From Jiangella asiatica (GTDB lineage: Bacteria; Actinomycetota; Actinomycetes; Jiangellales; Jiangellaceae): a stretch of DNA of 64,000 nucleotides. A program made the translations under genes and the position numbers. The DNA is taken from NCBI RefSeq assembly GCF_004349065.1, contig NZ_SMKZ01000003.1, forward strand, positions 186,001-250,000, in the 5' to 3' direction. How positions within the stretch are numbered: the first letter of the stretch is position 1; each line of letters begins with the position of its first letter. Below are positions 26,488 through 35,557 of the stretch, piece after piece. Under the pieces are notes generated by a model. The model worked only from the letters and a program-made list of their open reading frames with translations. It made no database searches and was not told where the DNA came from.

Positions 26488-27659
26488 GCCGCGATCACGT
26501 TCTCCTCGATGGTGCGCGGGTACGTGGTGAGCCGTTCGGGTCCGCCGTCGGTGACGAGCACGGTGTCGGAGATCCGGTAGCCGCCGTGTCCGGGGACGTA
26601 GACGCCCGGCTCGCTCGACAGCACCATGCCTGCGGCCAGCGGGGTGGGGTCGCCGTCCTCGACCCACGGCGCCTCGTGCTGCTGGACCCCGATGCCGTGG
26701 CCCTGCCGGTGGCGCAGGTACTCGCCCATCCCGGCGTCGCGGATGACGTCGAGGCACTCGGCGTTGACGTCGGCGCAGGTCCGGCCCACCCGCATGGCCT
26801 CGGTGCCGACGTGCTGCGCGCTCCGGGCGGTCTCGAAGTAGCGCCGCTGGTCCGCGCTCGGCTCACCGATGACGAAGGTCCGCTCGCTCTCGACGAAGCG
26901 GCTCAGGACGGACGCGCCGAGCGACAGGATCAGCGTGTCGCCGACCTGGACCCGCCGGCTGCTGGGCAGCCCGTGCGGGTTGGCCGCGTTGGGGCCGGCG
27001 TAGACGAGGCCGCCGGCGAGCTTCGTCGTGAACACGACATGGTCGTAGCGCTGGTAGATCAGGTCCGAGCCGTGGCCGACGACATGCCGGGCGATCTCGC
27101 CCTCGCGGGGGAGCTCGCGGCCGGCCGACAGCGCCTCCTCGATGTAGGCGCGCCCGGCCGCGAGCATGGAGTCGCAGATGTCCGCGGCCTGGCGGTGCAG
27201 CTCGATCTCCTCCGGTGCCTTGGTCAGCCGCAGGCCGGCGACGACGTCGGAGACCTCCCACGTGACGTCCGGCAGCGCGGCGCCCAGCTTGCCGAACGTG
27301 CTCACCGACATCGACGAGGTGTAGGCGACGCGGCCGGCGGCGAGGCCGCGGTGGCGCAGCAGGTCGGCGAAATGCTCCTCCGGGCTCGTCACGCCGGGGT
27401 ACTCGAAGTACGTCACGACCGGGGCGTGGGTCCGCTGCTGCTCGGCGTACTGACGGTCCAGCTCCGGCACGAGCACGAACCGGTCTCGGTCGGCGCCGAC
27501 CCACAGGTACACCGGGCGCTCGGTCACCGCGTAGCAGAAGCCCACGAGGTACGCGACATCGGCGGGCTGGGTGACCAGGATCCCGTCGTAGCCGGCGGCG
27601 CCGATCCGCTCGACGACGCGGTCGAGCGTGCCGAGGTAGAACGAGTCGGGCAGGTGCAC
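26484..27659 (-). CDS. M24 (aminopeptidase P / creatinase) family protein with altered metal site
   Basis: 391 residues: creatinase N-domain about 10-140, pita-bread catalytic domain about 150-385. Two of the five canonical metal ligands are kept (His321 in GHGIGVQQHE and Glu350 in SSEPGVY). The two aspartates are replaced (Ser246 in LILSLG and Glu257 in FVESERTF). The last glutamate is Ser364 in YRISDT. Creatinase itself works without metal and lacks these ligands, so this is either a metal-independent amidinohydrolase-like enzyme or a non-peptidase. The GTG 27659 start has only weak ribosome pairing. It is between the DppC-type permease and the S33 hydrolase. Confidence 0.82.
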   Translation of the reverse strand: MHLPDSFYLGTLDRVVERIGAAGYDGILVTQPADVAYLVGFCYAVTERPVYLWVGADRDRFVLVPELDRQYAEQQRTHAPVVTYFEYPGVTSPEEHFADLLRHRGLAAGRVAYTSSMSVSTFGKLGAALPDVTWEVSDVVAGLRLTKAPEEIELHRQAADICDSMLAAGRAYIEEALSAGRELPREGEIARHVVGHGSDLIYQRYDHVVFTTKLAGGLVYAGPNAANPHGLPSSRRVQVGDTLILSLGASVLSRFVESERTFVIGEPSADQRRYFETARSAQHVGTEAMRVGRTCADVNAECLDVIRDAGMGEYLRHRQGHGIGVQQHEAPWVEDGDPTPLAAGMVLSSEPGVYVPGHGGYRISDTVLVTDGGPERLTTYPRTIEENVIAA

Positions 27660-27665
27660 GGTACG

Positions 27666-28553
27666 TCACACTCCTCGGGTGCGCGGGTCGCGCGAGTCGT
27701 TGTAGCGGATGCCGGCGATCGTGGCGGCCAGGACGAGCAGCAGGATCGCCAGCGACGGGAACAGCGTCTGCCACCAGGCCGAGGCGATGGTGCCGGAGCG
27801 CTGGGCGTTGAGCAGGATGCGGCCCCACGACCACGACGACGGGTCTCCCATGCCGAGGAAGGAGAGGCCGGCCTCGGCGATCACCGCGCGAGCGGCGGTG
27901 AGGAGGACGTTGACCACGACCAGCGGCATGACGGCGGGCAGGATCTCGCGGGAGATGATCCGCGTGGCGCCCGCACCGAGCACCCGGGCGCCGTCGATGT
28001 AGGGCATCGCCGCCACGACGAGCCCGTTGGCCCGGATCATCCGGGTCACCTCCGGCCACGACAGCAGCCCGATCACCGTGATGAGCGTGACCACGCTCGG
28101 ACCGGCCAATGCGGTGACGAGGATCATGAGCGGCAGCATCGGCAGGGACAGCATGACGTCGGTGAGCGTGGTCACGACCGGGTCGAGCCGCTTCACGTAC
28201 GCGGCGGCGAGGCCGAGCAGCGTGCCGATGCAGATCGCGATCAGCGACGCGACGGCGCCCACCATGAGGCTGATCCGGGTGCCCCACACGACCTGGGCGA
28301 ACACGTCCTGACCCAGGTCGTCGGTGCCGAACCAGTGATCGGTAGACGGCGACTGCAGGATGTCGGTCCCGAGCCCGCTGGGCGAGTCGACGGACAACGG
28401 CCCGACGAGCGCGATCACCACGAACATGCCCAGCACGCCGACCGACAGCCACCCGGACGGCGCCGAGAAGAACCCTCCGGCGCGGCGACGCCTGGCGGTG
28501 GTCATCGCGGCCGACGGGGTGTCGACGGTGAGGTTCTGCGGCTCGGTGCTCAT
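27666..28553 (-). CDS. Oligopeptide ABC transporter permease (DppC/OppC type)
   Basis: 295 residues, membrane protein with an OppC N-terminal domain (first membrane segment, then DHWFGTDDLGQDVFAQVVWG, the conserved OppC/DppC stretch) and five further segments. The EAA-like loop is ARVLGAGATRIISREILP. ATG 28553 overlaps the DppB-type stop by four bases. It forms the channel with the DppB-type subunit. Confidence 0.9.
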   Translation of the reverse strand: MSTEPQNLTVDTPSAAMTTARRRRAGGFFSAPSGWLSVGVLGMFVVIALVGPLSVDSPSGLGTDILQSPSTDHWFGTDDLGQDVFAQVVWGTRISLMVGAVASLIAICIGTLLGLAAAYVKRLDPVVTTLTDVMLSLPMLPLMILVTALAGPSVVTLITVIGLLSWPEVTRMIRANGLVVAAMPYIDGARVLGAGATRIISREILPAVMPLVVVNVLLTAARAVIAEAGLSFLGMGDPSSWSWGRILLNAQRSGTIASAWWQTLFPSLAILLLVLAATIAGIRYNDSRDPRTRGV

Positions 28554-29503
28554 GTGCGGATCCTTGGGTTGAGAACCATCGAGAGCAGATCGGTGACGAG
28601 GTTGGCCAGCACGACGGTCACGGCCAGGACGACGAATGCGCCCTGCAGCACCGGATAGTCCAGCTGCTGCACCGACTCGAAGATCAGCCGGCCGACGCCC
28701 GGGTAGGCGAAGACGGTCTCGGTCAGGACCGCGCCGCCGATGAGGGTTCCCAGCTGCAGGCCCATCAGCATCAGGGCCGGCAGGACGGCGTTGCGCAGCG
28801 CGTGCCGCCACACGACCCGCCGCTGGGTGAGCCCGCGCGAGCGTGCGCTGGTGATGTAGTCCTCGCCGAGTACCTCGACCATGTTGGTGCGCAGGGTGAG
28901 GGCGTACGGTCCGAGCTGGACCAGGACGAGCGAGAACAGCGGCAGTGCCAGGTGGTGCAGGAGTGAGGCGTAGGCCGCGAGCCCTCTGGTGTCCGGGTCT
29001 ATGGCCTGTCCGATCGGGAACCAGCCGAGGTTCGACCCGAAGACGACCAGGAGCAGGATCGCGACGCTGGGGATGAACAAGGCGTTCGAGGTGATACCGA
29101 AGAACTGCACTCCCCGGTCCACGAGGCCGCCCCGCCCGACGGCGGCGTAGACGCCGAGCGGGATGCCGACCAGCAGCGTCAGCACGAACGCCGAGCCGGC
29201 GAGCAGGAGCGTCCAGGGCAGCCGCGACAGCAGCAGGTCAGCGACCGGGACGAGCTGACGGAAGGACACCCCGAGGTTGCCCTGGACCAGCTGGCCCAGG
29301 TACAGGACGTACTGCTGCAGAATCGGCTTGTCCAGGCCGTACTGGCTGCGCAGTGCCTCCTGCATCTCCGGGGTCATGTCGCCCTCGACCACCAGGAGGG
29401 TGGGGTCCGCCGGCAGCAGCCGCAGCAGGAAGAACGTCACCGTCACGGCGATCCAGATCGTCAGGATCGCGCGCAGCAGTCGACTCGCGGCGTACCTCAA
29501 CAC
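28550..29503 (-). CDS. Oligopeptide ABC transporter permease (DppB/OppB type)
   Basis: 317 residues, six membrane segments. The N-terminal periplasmic loop has RSQYGLDKP, a diagnostic OppB/DppB motif, and the coupling loop is TSARSRGLTQRRVVWRHALRN. GTG 29503. It is 54 bases downstream of the binding-protein gene. Confidence 0.9.
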   Translation of the reverse strand: MLRYAASRLLRAILTIWIAVTVTFFLLRLLPADPTLLVVEGDMTPEMQEALRSQYGLDKPILQQYVLYLGQLVQGNLGVSFRQLVPVADLLLSRLPWTLLLAGSAFVLTLLVGIPLGVYAAVGRGGLVDRGVQFFGITSNALFIPSVAILLLVVFGSNLGWFPIGQAIDPDTRGLAAYASLLHHLALPLFSLVLVQLGPYALTLRTNMVEVLGEDYITSARSRGLTQRRVVWRHALRNAVLPALMLMGLQLGTLIGGAVLTETVFAYPGVGRLIFESVQQLDYPVLQGAFVVLAVTVVLANLVTDLLSMVLNPRIRT

Positions 29504-29557
29504 GGCGTGCTACCAACCCTCCTGGTGTGTCGCGGACGAGGACCGGGGCGACGAACG

Positions 29558-31204
29558 TCAGTCGACCTGCTCGACCTGCGACAGCGAGAAGCCGGTGACC
29601 ATGCCGAGCAGGTCCGACGGCGACGGGTCGAAGCCGGCGAACCGGTCGCCGCGGTAGGCGAAGCGGAAGTCCTCCACGTACAGCGGGGTGAGCAGCGCCT
29701 GGTCGTGCACGTAGGCGTCGATGCCCTTGATCTTCTCGACGAAGGCCTCAGGGTCGGCCGTGACCGCGGCGTCGTTCACCAGGGCGTCCAGCTCCGGGTC
29801 CTGGACGAGGTTGTAGTTGATCCCGCCGGGGTTGGACGACAGATAGGTGCTGCGCAGCTGGTCCATCGGGTTGTCGAAGACGCCCCACTGCGACAGGTCG
29901 ATGTCGTAGTCGCCCTCACGGGTCCGGCTCAGGAAGGTGTTCCGCTCGATGCAGGCCAGGTTGAGCTGGATGCCGGCCTCGGCCGCGCTGTCGCGGACCA
30001 CCTCGGCGACCCGGGTGAGGTTGGCGTTGGACTGGTCGCACACCACCTCGAACTGGAGCTCGTCGAACATCCCGTCACCGTCGGCGTCGGCGTAGCCCGC
30101 GCTCTCGAGAAGCGAGCGCGCCCCGGCCGGGTCGAACGGGTACGGCTGGAGCTCGGTGTTGTCGTAGTCGGCGAAGATCGGCGCGATCGGGCCGGTCATC
30201 TGCTGGCCGTCACCCTGCAGGATCGTCTCGATGATCGACTCGGTGTCGACCACCATCGAGAGCGCCTGCCGGACCGCCTGGTCGGCGAGCACCGGATGCT
30301 GCATGTTGTACGTGAGGTGGGCGAAGCCGAGCGACTCCACCGTCTCGATGGCGATGTTCTCGTCGCCCTCGAGCGAGGCCACCGCGGAGACCGGCACTGG
30401 CGTGCCCATCAGGTCGATGTCGCCGTTGCGCAGCGCCAGGATCATCGTGTTGACATCCGGGTAGACGACGTACTCGACCGTCTCGACGGCGGCGCCGCCC
30501 TCCGGGGCGTGGGGGTAGTTCTCGTTCGCCTTCAGGGTGTAGCGCTGGCCGGGCGTCGCCGAGTCCAGGACGTACGCGCCGGCGCCGACCCAGTCGGAGT
30601 CGTTGGCGAACTGGGACAGGTCACCGGCCTCGCTGAAGATGTGCTCGGGCACGATGCGCATCCAGAACCCGACGCCCTCGGCGAACGGGGCGTAGGGCTC
30701 GCTGAGGTGGAAGGCGACGGTCTGCTCGTCGCGGACCTCGATGTTCTCGACCCAGGTCAGCTTCGCCGCGACGTTGCCCAGCTGGTAGTCCATGATCGAC
30801 TGGGCGGTGAACGCGACGTCGGTGGCCGTCACGGGGGTGCCGTCGGTCCAGACGAAGTCGTCGCGCAGGTGGAAGACGACGATGCTGCCGTCGGCCTCCG
30901 TGGTGTACTCCTCGGCGAGCTCCGGCACCTTCTGCGCGTTGCCGTCGATGCGCAGCAGCGTCGGGTACGTCGCGTTCAGGATCCAGCTGTCGGTCTTGGA
31001 CAGCGACTGCAGGGGGTTGAAGTTCTCGACGTCCGTCGTCGTGCCGATGCGCAGCGTCGCCCCGCCCGACTGCTCGCCGGAGCCGCTGCCCGCGTCGCTC
31101 GTGTCGCCGCCGCCCTCGTTGAGCGAGCATCCCGTGGCCGTCACCATGGCCGCGACGATCAGCGCCGCGCTCGTCGCGCGGACGCGTCCGATCTTCCCGT
31201 TCAC
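29558..31204 (-). CDS. Family 5 (oligopeptide-type) solute-binding lipoprotein
   Basis: 548 residues. Sec lipoprotein signal ending T-A-T-G-C, then a Gly/Ser-rich linker. The mature SBP_bac_5 fold opens with TLRIGTTTDVENFNPL and contains VFHLRDDFVWTDGTPVTATDV. Family 5 proteins bind di- and oligopeptides, nickel or sugars. The GTG 31204 start overlaps the M19 stop by four bases, tying dipeptidase and binding protein together. Confidence 0.9.
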   Translation of the reverse strand: MNGKIGRVRATSAALIVAAMVTATGCSLNEGGGDTSDAGSGSGEQSGGATLRIGTTTDVENFNPLQSLSKTDSWILNATYPTLLRIDGNAQKVPELAEEYTTEADGSIVVFHLRDDFVWTDGTPVTATDVAFTAQSIMDYQLGNVAAKLTWVENIEVRDEQTVAFHLSEPYAPFAEGVGFWMRIVPEHIFSEAGDLSQFANDSDWVGAGAYVLDSATPGQRYTLKANENYPHAPEGGAAVETVEYVVYPDVNTMILALRNGDIDLMGTPVPVSAVASLEGDENIAIETVESLGFAHLTYNMQHPVLADQAVRQALSMVVDTESIIETILQGDGQQMTGPIAPIFADYDNTELQPYPFDPAGARSLLESAGYADADGDGMFDELQFEVVCDQSNANLTRVAEVVRDSAAEAGIQLNLACIERNTFLSRTREGDYDIDLSQWGVFDNPMDQLRSTYLSSNPGGINYNLVQDPELDALVNDAAVTADPEAFVEKIKGIDAYVHDQALLTPLYVEDFRFAYRGDRFAGFDPSPSDLLGMVTGFSLSQVEQVD

Positions 31205-32403
31205 CAGACCTCCTTGAGTACGCGCAGGATGTTGAGACCGATGACCTTGCTGATGTCCTCGTCGGACCAGTCGTTCTTGACCAGCCAGCCGACGATGTTG
31301 GTGAAGTTCTCCGCCGGGTTCTCCACGCCCGCGACGTACGGGACGCGCGAGTGCTCCACGTGGCCGTGCGCGTTGGCGATGGTGAGATGGCCGGTGAAGG
31401 AGTCGTGCAGCCCGACATGGTCGCCGAAGTTGGTGTCCGGGCCGAACGCGACGTGGTCGATGCCGACCAGGTCGACGCAGTACTGGAAGTGGTCCATGAC
31501 CGACTCCAGCGAGTGCTCGGGGTGCTCGTCCGAGAGCGTCGTGTGGGGTGCGGCCTCGATGCCGATCACCCCGCCGCGCTCGGCGCAGGCGACGATGACG
31601 TCGTCGGGCTTCATGCGGTTGGTTGGCCAGACCGACCGGGCGCCGGCGTGGGTGATGAACACCGGCACGGCCGAGCGGTCGATGACGTCGCGGCTGGTGC
31701 GGTCGGACGAGTGCGAGATGTCGATCGCGATGCCCAGCGTGTTCATGCGGTCGACGGCGCGGCCGCCGAACATGGTGAGGCCGCCGTCCTGGGGCTCGGC
31801 GAGCCCGGCGCCGAGCTGGTTGGCCATCGAGTACGCGATGCCCATCTGCCGCACGCCGAGGCCGTAGAGGATGTCGAGCCGGTCCAGCTCGTTCTCGATC
31901 ATCGTGGCGGCCTCGAGTCCTGCGACGAGCGCGATCCGGCCCTGCGCTTTGGCACGCTCGAGATCGGCGACGGTGCGGGCGAGCACGACGTGGTCCTGCT
32001 GCGCGACGTCGGCGAAGCGCAGGCCCAGGTCGAAGATGACGTCGTTCCACTTCCAGCCGTGCTCGGACGTCACGCAGTTGGTGCCGTTCATGAAGTTGTC
32101 GAAGAAGGCGGTCATGCCCGACCGCGCGATGCCCTCGAACCCGAACGCGTTGCGTCCGGTGCCGTTGTACTCCTTCAGCAGGGACGGGTCCGTGGTGAGG
32201 ATCTTCGGGTGCTCGTGCAGGGAGATGACGTGCTCGCGGCCGAGGATGTCCGTCACGCGCCGCGTCTGCTCCTCGTCGAGCCCGAGGTCGTACGCGGGCA
32301 CGCGGCCGATCTCGGGTGCGAGGTCGAAGACGCGGAAGTCGGTGTGCGGTTCGAGGTAGTCGAAGCTGCGGTAGCCCCGGTAGCGCACGCCTGGTTTCTG
32401 CAT
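31201..32403 (-). CDS. M19 membrane-dipeptidase-family protein, copy 2 (first gene of operon)
   Basis: 400 residues, paralogue of 22326-23546 with the same motif set: H63-E-H65 in place of HxD, GLEAATMIENE, DISHSSDR, ITHAGAR, FGPDTNFGDH. No signal peptide. ATG 32403 follows GGAG. It is first in the minus-strand operon and translationally coupled to the binding-protein gene. Two copies in one operon suggest two related substrates, a heteromeric enzyme, or recent duplication; none can be chosen from sequence. Confidence 0.86.
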   Translation of the reverse strand: MQKPGVRYRGYRSFDYLEPHTDFRVFDLAPEIGRVPAYDLGLDEEQTRRVTDILGREHVISLHEHPKILTTDPSLLKEYNGTGRNAFGFEGIARSGMTAFFDNFMNGTNCVTSEHGWKWNDVIFDLGLRFADVAQQDHVVLARTVADLERAKAQGRIALVAGLEAATMIENELDRLDILYGLGVRQMGIAYSMANQLGAGLAEPQDGGLTMFGGRAVDRMNTLGIAIDISHSSDRTSRDVIDRSAVPVFITHAGARSVWPTNRMKPDDVIVACAERGGVIGIEAAPHTTLSDEHPEHSLESVMDHFQYCVDLVGIDHVAFGPDTNFGDHVGLHDSFTGHLTIANAHGHVEHSRVPYVAGVENPAENFTNIVGWLVKNDWSDEDISKVIGLNILRVLKEVW

Positions 32404-32731
32404 CTACATCTCCAAGTGGTCCAACCTCTTTTGATGGCACACCATAACGAGAGGTTGGACCTCTGGGAAATTGGCTGACTGATCGAAACCGCGTGAATCG
32501 TCGGGGCGAGTCGGCTTGTGGCGGTCCAAGCGGGGCCTTGACCTGCACTGTCGTCGAGTCAGTCCAGCGGCGGCGTGATCGTCAAAGCGCTCACGTGGCT
32601 CGGGATCGTTACGTGAAGGAAACGTCAGTTCACTATTCGGTCATTTTCCGGGCCGTGTCCCCGCTCTGCGGAGTGTGCGATCTGGGCCGGCACCGGCGAC
32701 GCGGCGGCGGAGGATCCTGGGCCGGTTCAGG
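32404..32731. other. Intergenic region, peptide operon promoter side
   Basis: 328 bases between the desaturase stop and the first M19 gene. The 60 bases nearest the M19 gene hold its promoter and operator. The rest shows no coding signal that I trust; GTGAA/TTCAC arms at 32613-32633 are too short to interpret. Confidence 0.6.
32418..32469 (-). promoter_or_regulatory. Peptide-operon promoter with perfect 12-bp inverted repeat
   Basis: GGTCCAACCTCT (32418-32429) and AGAGGTTGGACC (32450-32461) are perfect reverse complements separated by 20 bp, 32 bp centre to centre, about three helical turns. On the minus strand TATGGT (32441-32446) is a likely -10, with weak -35 TTCCCA (32464-32469) at 17 bp. 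One arm is in the spacer and the other just after the start site. Each arm contains GGTnnnACC symmetry, as GntR-type operators do. The UTRA regulator at 21581-22300 is the natural candidate. Confidence 0.6.
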
Positions 32732-33823
32732 TCAGGTGCGGTACTGAGCGGCGAGAGGGCAGCGGAACGGGTCTGTCGTGGCATGTTCGACGGTGTTGAG
32801 GTAGCGGACGATCACGCGGTAGGCGCCGACGAAGCTGGTTTCGGTGTAGTGGATGTCGTGTTTGGCGCAGTGGTCGCGGACGAGAGCTTGTGCCTTGCGT
32901 AGGTTGGGGCGGGGCATGTTCGGGAACAGATGGTGTTCGATCTGGTAGTTGAGCCCGCCCATGGCGAAGCTGGTGAGCCGGCCGCCGGTGATGTTGCGCG
33001 ACATCAGGACCTGGCGGCGCAGGAAGTCGATCTTCATGTCGGGTGGGACGATGGGCATGCCGAGGTGGTTGGGCGCGAACGCGCCGCCGAGTAGGAGGCC
33101 GAACAGTGCCATCTGGACACCGAAGAACGCGGCGGCCTTGCCCGGTGGCAGAACGAGCAGCAAGACGGTGATGTACCCGCCGAAGCGGCCGGCGATGAAC
33201 GCGACTTCCCACCAGCGGTGCTTGAGCTGTTGCTGATGCAGCAGCCGCTGGATGCTCGCGATGTGTAGGGCGAGGCCCATGAACAGGGCGAGGGGGAAGA
33301 AGTAGCCCTGCCATCGGGTGAGGCGGGCTGCCAGGCCGCGCCGATTCGCGGCGATGGTGGGTGTGAAGGCGAAGGCGCTGGGTCCGATGTCGGGGTCCGC
33401 GCCTTCCTTGTTCGGGTTGGCGTGGTGACGGCTGTGTTTGCTCATCCACCAGCCGTGGCTGAGGCCGACGAAGAGTCCTGCCAGCACCCGGGAGGTCCAG
33501 TCGTTCCAGTGATGGGACGTGAAGATCTGTCGGTGTGCGCTGTCGTGGCCCAGGAAGGTGAGCTGGGTGAGCACGGCGCCGAGTCCCGCGGCGAGGAGTA
33601 GCTGGAACCATGAGTTGCCGAGGAAGGCGAAGATCACCCAGATTCCGGCGAGGGCCGTCATGGTGATGATGATCTTGGACCAGTAGTAGGCGTAGCGGCG
33701 GCGGAGCAGTCCAGCGGCCTGAACCCGGTGCGACAGTTCGGTGTACGTGCTCACGTACCGCACCCGCCGCGACACGGCCTCGGGTTTGGTCGTGGCGGTC
33801 GAGCTCGGCGAAGTCGGTGTCAT
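32732..33823 (-). CDS. Membrane fatty acid desaturase (acyl-lipid, delta-6-like)
   Basis: 363 residues with the three histidine boxes of di-iron desaturases: HDSAH (93-97), HSRHH (130-134) and late QIEHH. The QxxHH third box is typical of front-end (delta-5/6) and some omega desaturases. Four to six hydrophobic segments surround them. No cytochrome b5 domain, so an external ferredoxin or similar donor is needed. ATG 33823 follows GGGAG. Single-gene unit, not obviously linked to the surrounding catabolic genes; membrane-fluidity adaptation is the usual role. Confidence 0.88.
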   Translation of the reverse strand: MTPTSPSSTATTKPEAVSRRVRYVSTYTELSHRVQAAGLLRRRYAYYWSKIIITMTALAGIWVIFAFLGNSWFQLLLAAGLGAVLTQLTFLGHDSAHRQIFTSHHWNDWTSRVLAGLFVGLSHGWWMSKHSRHHANPNKEGADPDIGPSAFAFTPTIAANRRGLAARLTRWQGYFFPLALFMGLALHIASIQRLLHQQQLKHRWWEVAFIAGRFGGYITVLLLVLPPGKAAAFFGVQMALFGLLLGGAFAPNHLGMPIVPPDMKIDFLRRQVLMSRNITGGRLTSFAMGGLNYQIEHHLFPNMPRPNLRKAQALVRDHCAKHDIHYTETSFVGAYRVIVRYLNTVEHATTDPFRCPLAAQYRT

Positions 33824-34127
33824 GCGGGTCTCCCGGCGGTCAGGGGTGGATGGCGCGAGGATCCGCTCGGGATGACGACCGCCCGTACGGTGGAATCATT
33901 CGACTCGTTGTCGGGCAGTCGCATGACCAAGCCCGTCTTCGGCCTCTACGGCCGACACACCTCGAACGGCGTAGCTGGAACCATCAGCGGTTCCTTGTCC
34001 AACGCCGCTGACGACCATTCTACCCGAGACGCGATGGTCTCCGGGATGAGTCTGATCGGCCCGAGCATCCTGAGCCTCAGCGGCCACGTTCGCGACGGTC
34101 TGATGAAAGGGCAGTTCCCTCGCCCGG
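33824..34127. other. Intergenic region with short palindrome
   Basis: 304 bases between desaturase and glycosyltransferase genes. GGAACC (33977-33982) and GGTTCC (33989-33994) form a 6-bp inverted repeat with a 6-base centre, which could be an operator for either neighbour. Open frames here have no recognisable protein features. Confidence 0.35.
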
Positions 34128-35261
34128 CTACGCCGCGGCCGGGGTCACGGGACCGCTGGGCCCGACCGGGCGCGGTACCTGCGCCGAGGGCGCGGCGATG
34201 AGCTCCTCGAGCTCTCGTTCGATGGTCGCGGGCGTAATCGGCAGAGGTCGGGCGAACACGCTCAGGAGTGTGTCCACGGACTGTTCCACGGTGAACCTCG
34301 TGCTGGCGTCTCGACGAGCAGCCAGCGAGAGTGGCCCGGCCGCCACGGCCGCTCGGATGCCCCAGGCGAGCGCCTCGGCATCATCGGGCTCGACCAGGAT
34401 CACGCCTCCGCAGTCGGTCTCGGGTAGCCCGCCGTCGTCGGAGGCGATGACGCGGCAACCGGCGTGCTGGGCCTCGATCGAGACGATGCCGAAGGTCTCG
34501 TGCCAGTACTGGCTGTTGGACGGCATCACGACGATGTCGTGATCGGCCATCAGGGCCGCCATCGCGGCCGGTGTCTTGCAGGAGGGGACGACGGAGATCC
34601 TCGGATGCGCGTCGAGCAACCGTTCGATGATCTTTCCCTGCGGCTTGTCGGCGCCGGCGGTCGTCGCCATGAAGTCGAGGTCGAGGTCTTGGTCGATGAC
34701 GTCGATGTGCAGGGTCGACAGGAGGGTGTAGATGCCCTTCTCCGGGCTCAGGCGACCGGCGAAGAGCACCCGGGTCGTCCCGCTGTCGTTTGCCGGCCTG
34801 GGCTGTGCGGCGAAACATGGCTCGGCGAACGGGTACACGACCCTGATGGTCGCCAGGTCGACGTCCAGGAACCGTGACCACACCTCGGCTGCGTAGCGGC
34901 TGGTGGCGATCAGGGCTCGATCCCTGGTCCCGGCGACGGCGAACGCCTTCTCGCGCTCCCGGATCGGCGGCGGGTTGTGCAGGATCAACAACGCCGGCGA
35001 CCTGGTCGGCACGATGTGCGGTTCGTTGACGAAGACGACGGTGCCGTCGAGGTCACCAACCTCGGCCAGCGTCGGCAGAGACAGGAACGGGATGTCGGTG
35101 AACTCGTCACGTCCGTCGGCGGCACCCAGGCCGACGGTGACCACCTGCGCCGGCATGCCGCGTCGGTTCAGTTCCCGAACCTGGCCAACGGTGTAGTTCT
35201 CCGAACCGCCGGTGCCGGCCGGAAGCAGATTTCCTGGAGACCAGATGAACGAGATCAACAT
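34128..35261 (-). CDS. Glycosyltransferase family 4 (GT-B fold)
   Basis: 377 residues. N-terminal Rossmann domain with GTGGSENYTVGQVRELNRRG. In the C-terminal domain, FAGRLSPEKGIYTLL and the retaining EX7E motif in HETFGIVSIEAQHAG bind the nucleotide sugar. These enzymes add hexoses to lipids, polysaccharides or secondary metabolites. ATG 35261 was used because the conserved LISFIWSPGN strand begins there; the frame stays open for 66 more codons upstream. It stands alone, so its acceptor is unknown. The 296 bases to the next gene show no feature I can name. Confidence 0.85.
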   Translation of the reverse strand: MLISFIWSPGNLLPAGTGGSENYTVGQVRELNRRGMPAQVVTVGLGAADGRDEFTDIPFLSLPTLAEVGDLDGTVVFVNEPHIVPTRSPALLILHNPPPIREREKAFAVAGTRDRALIATSRYAAEVWSRFLDVDLATIRVVYPFAEPCFAAQPRPANDSGTTRVLFAGRLSPEKGIYTLLSTLHIDVIDQDLDLDFMATTAGADKPQGKIIERLLDAHPRISVVPSCKTPAAMAALMADHDIVVMPSNSQYWHETFGIVSIEAQHAGCRVIASDDGGLPETDCGGVILVEPDDAEALAWGIRAAVAAGPLSLAARRDASTRFTVEQSVDTLLSVFARPLPITPATIERELEELIAAPSAQVPRPVGPSGPVTPAAA

Positions 35262-35557
35262 GCACCACCCACGGGGCTTAGTTGTTGCGGACTCGAACAG
35301 GACTCGGCTGTCGTAGCCGTGGTTGCGAGCCCGGACGCGACGAGACGCCATGACGACGGCCCCGGTGCGTAGCCGACCGCGAGTGAGGGACGAGAACGTC
35401 ACGCTGGAAGACCTGGAGACCCAGGCAGCGGCGCAATCCCACAACGCTCGATGAAACAACGGTCGCAGCTATTTGCACCGTAGCACGTGTGGTGCCGCCA
35501 CCAGTCCGAACGCCGCGTCCCTCGGGCACTGTCGGTGGTGGGCGGCAAGATGAGCAG

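Noticed and set aside
29558-32548. Continuous 996-codon frame suggesting a dipeptidase-binding protein fusion
   Set aside because: The part upstream of GTG 31204 is out of phase with the real M19 protein; a proper lipoprotein signal begins at GTG 31204.
33977-33994. GGAACC/GGTTCC inverted repeat as a definite operator
   Set aside because: Only six-base arms and no promoter elements around it; kept only as a description of the gap.
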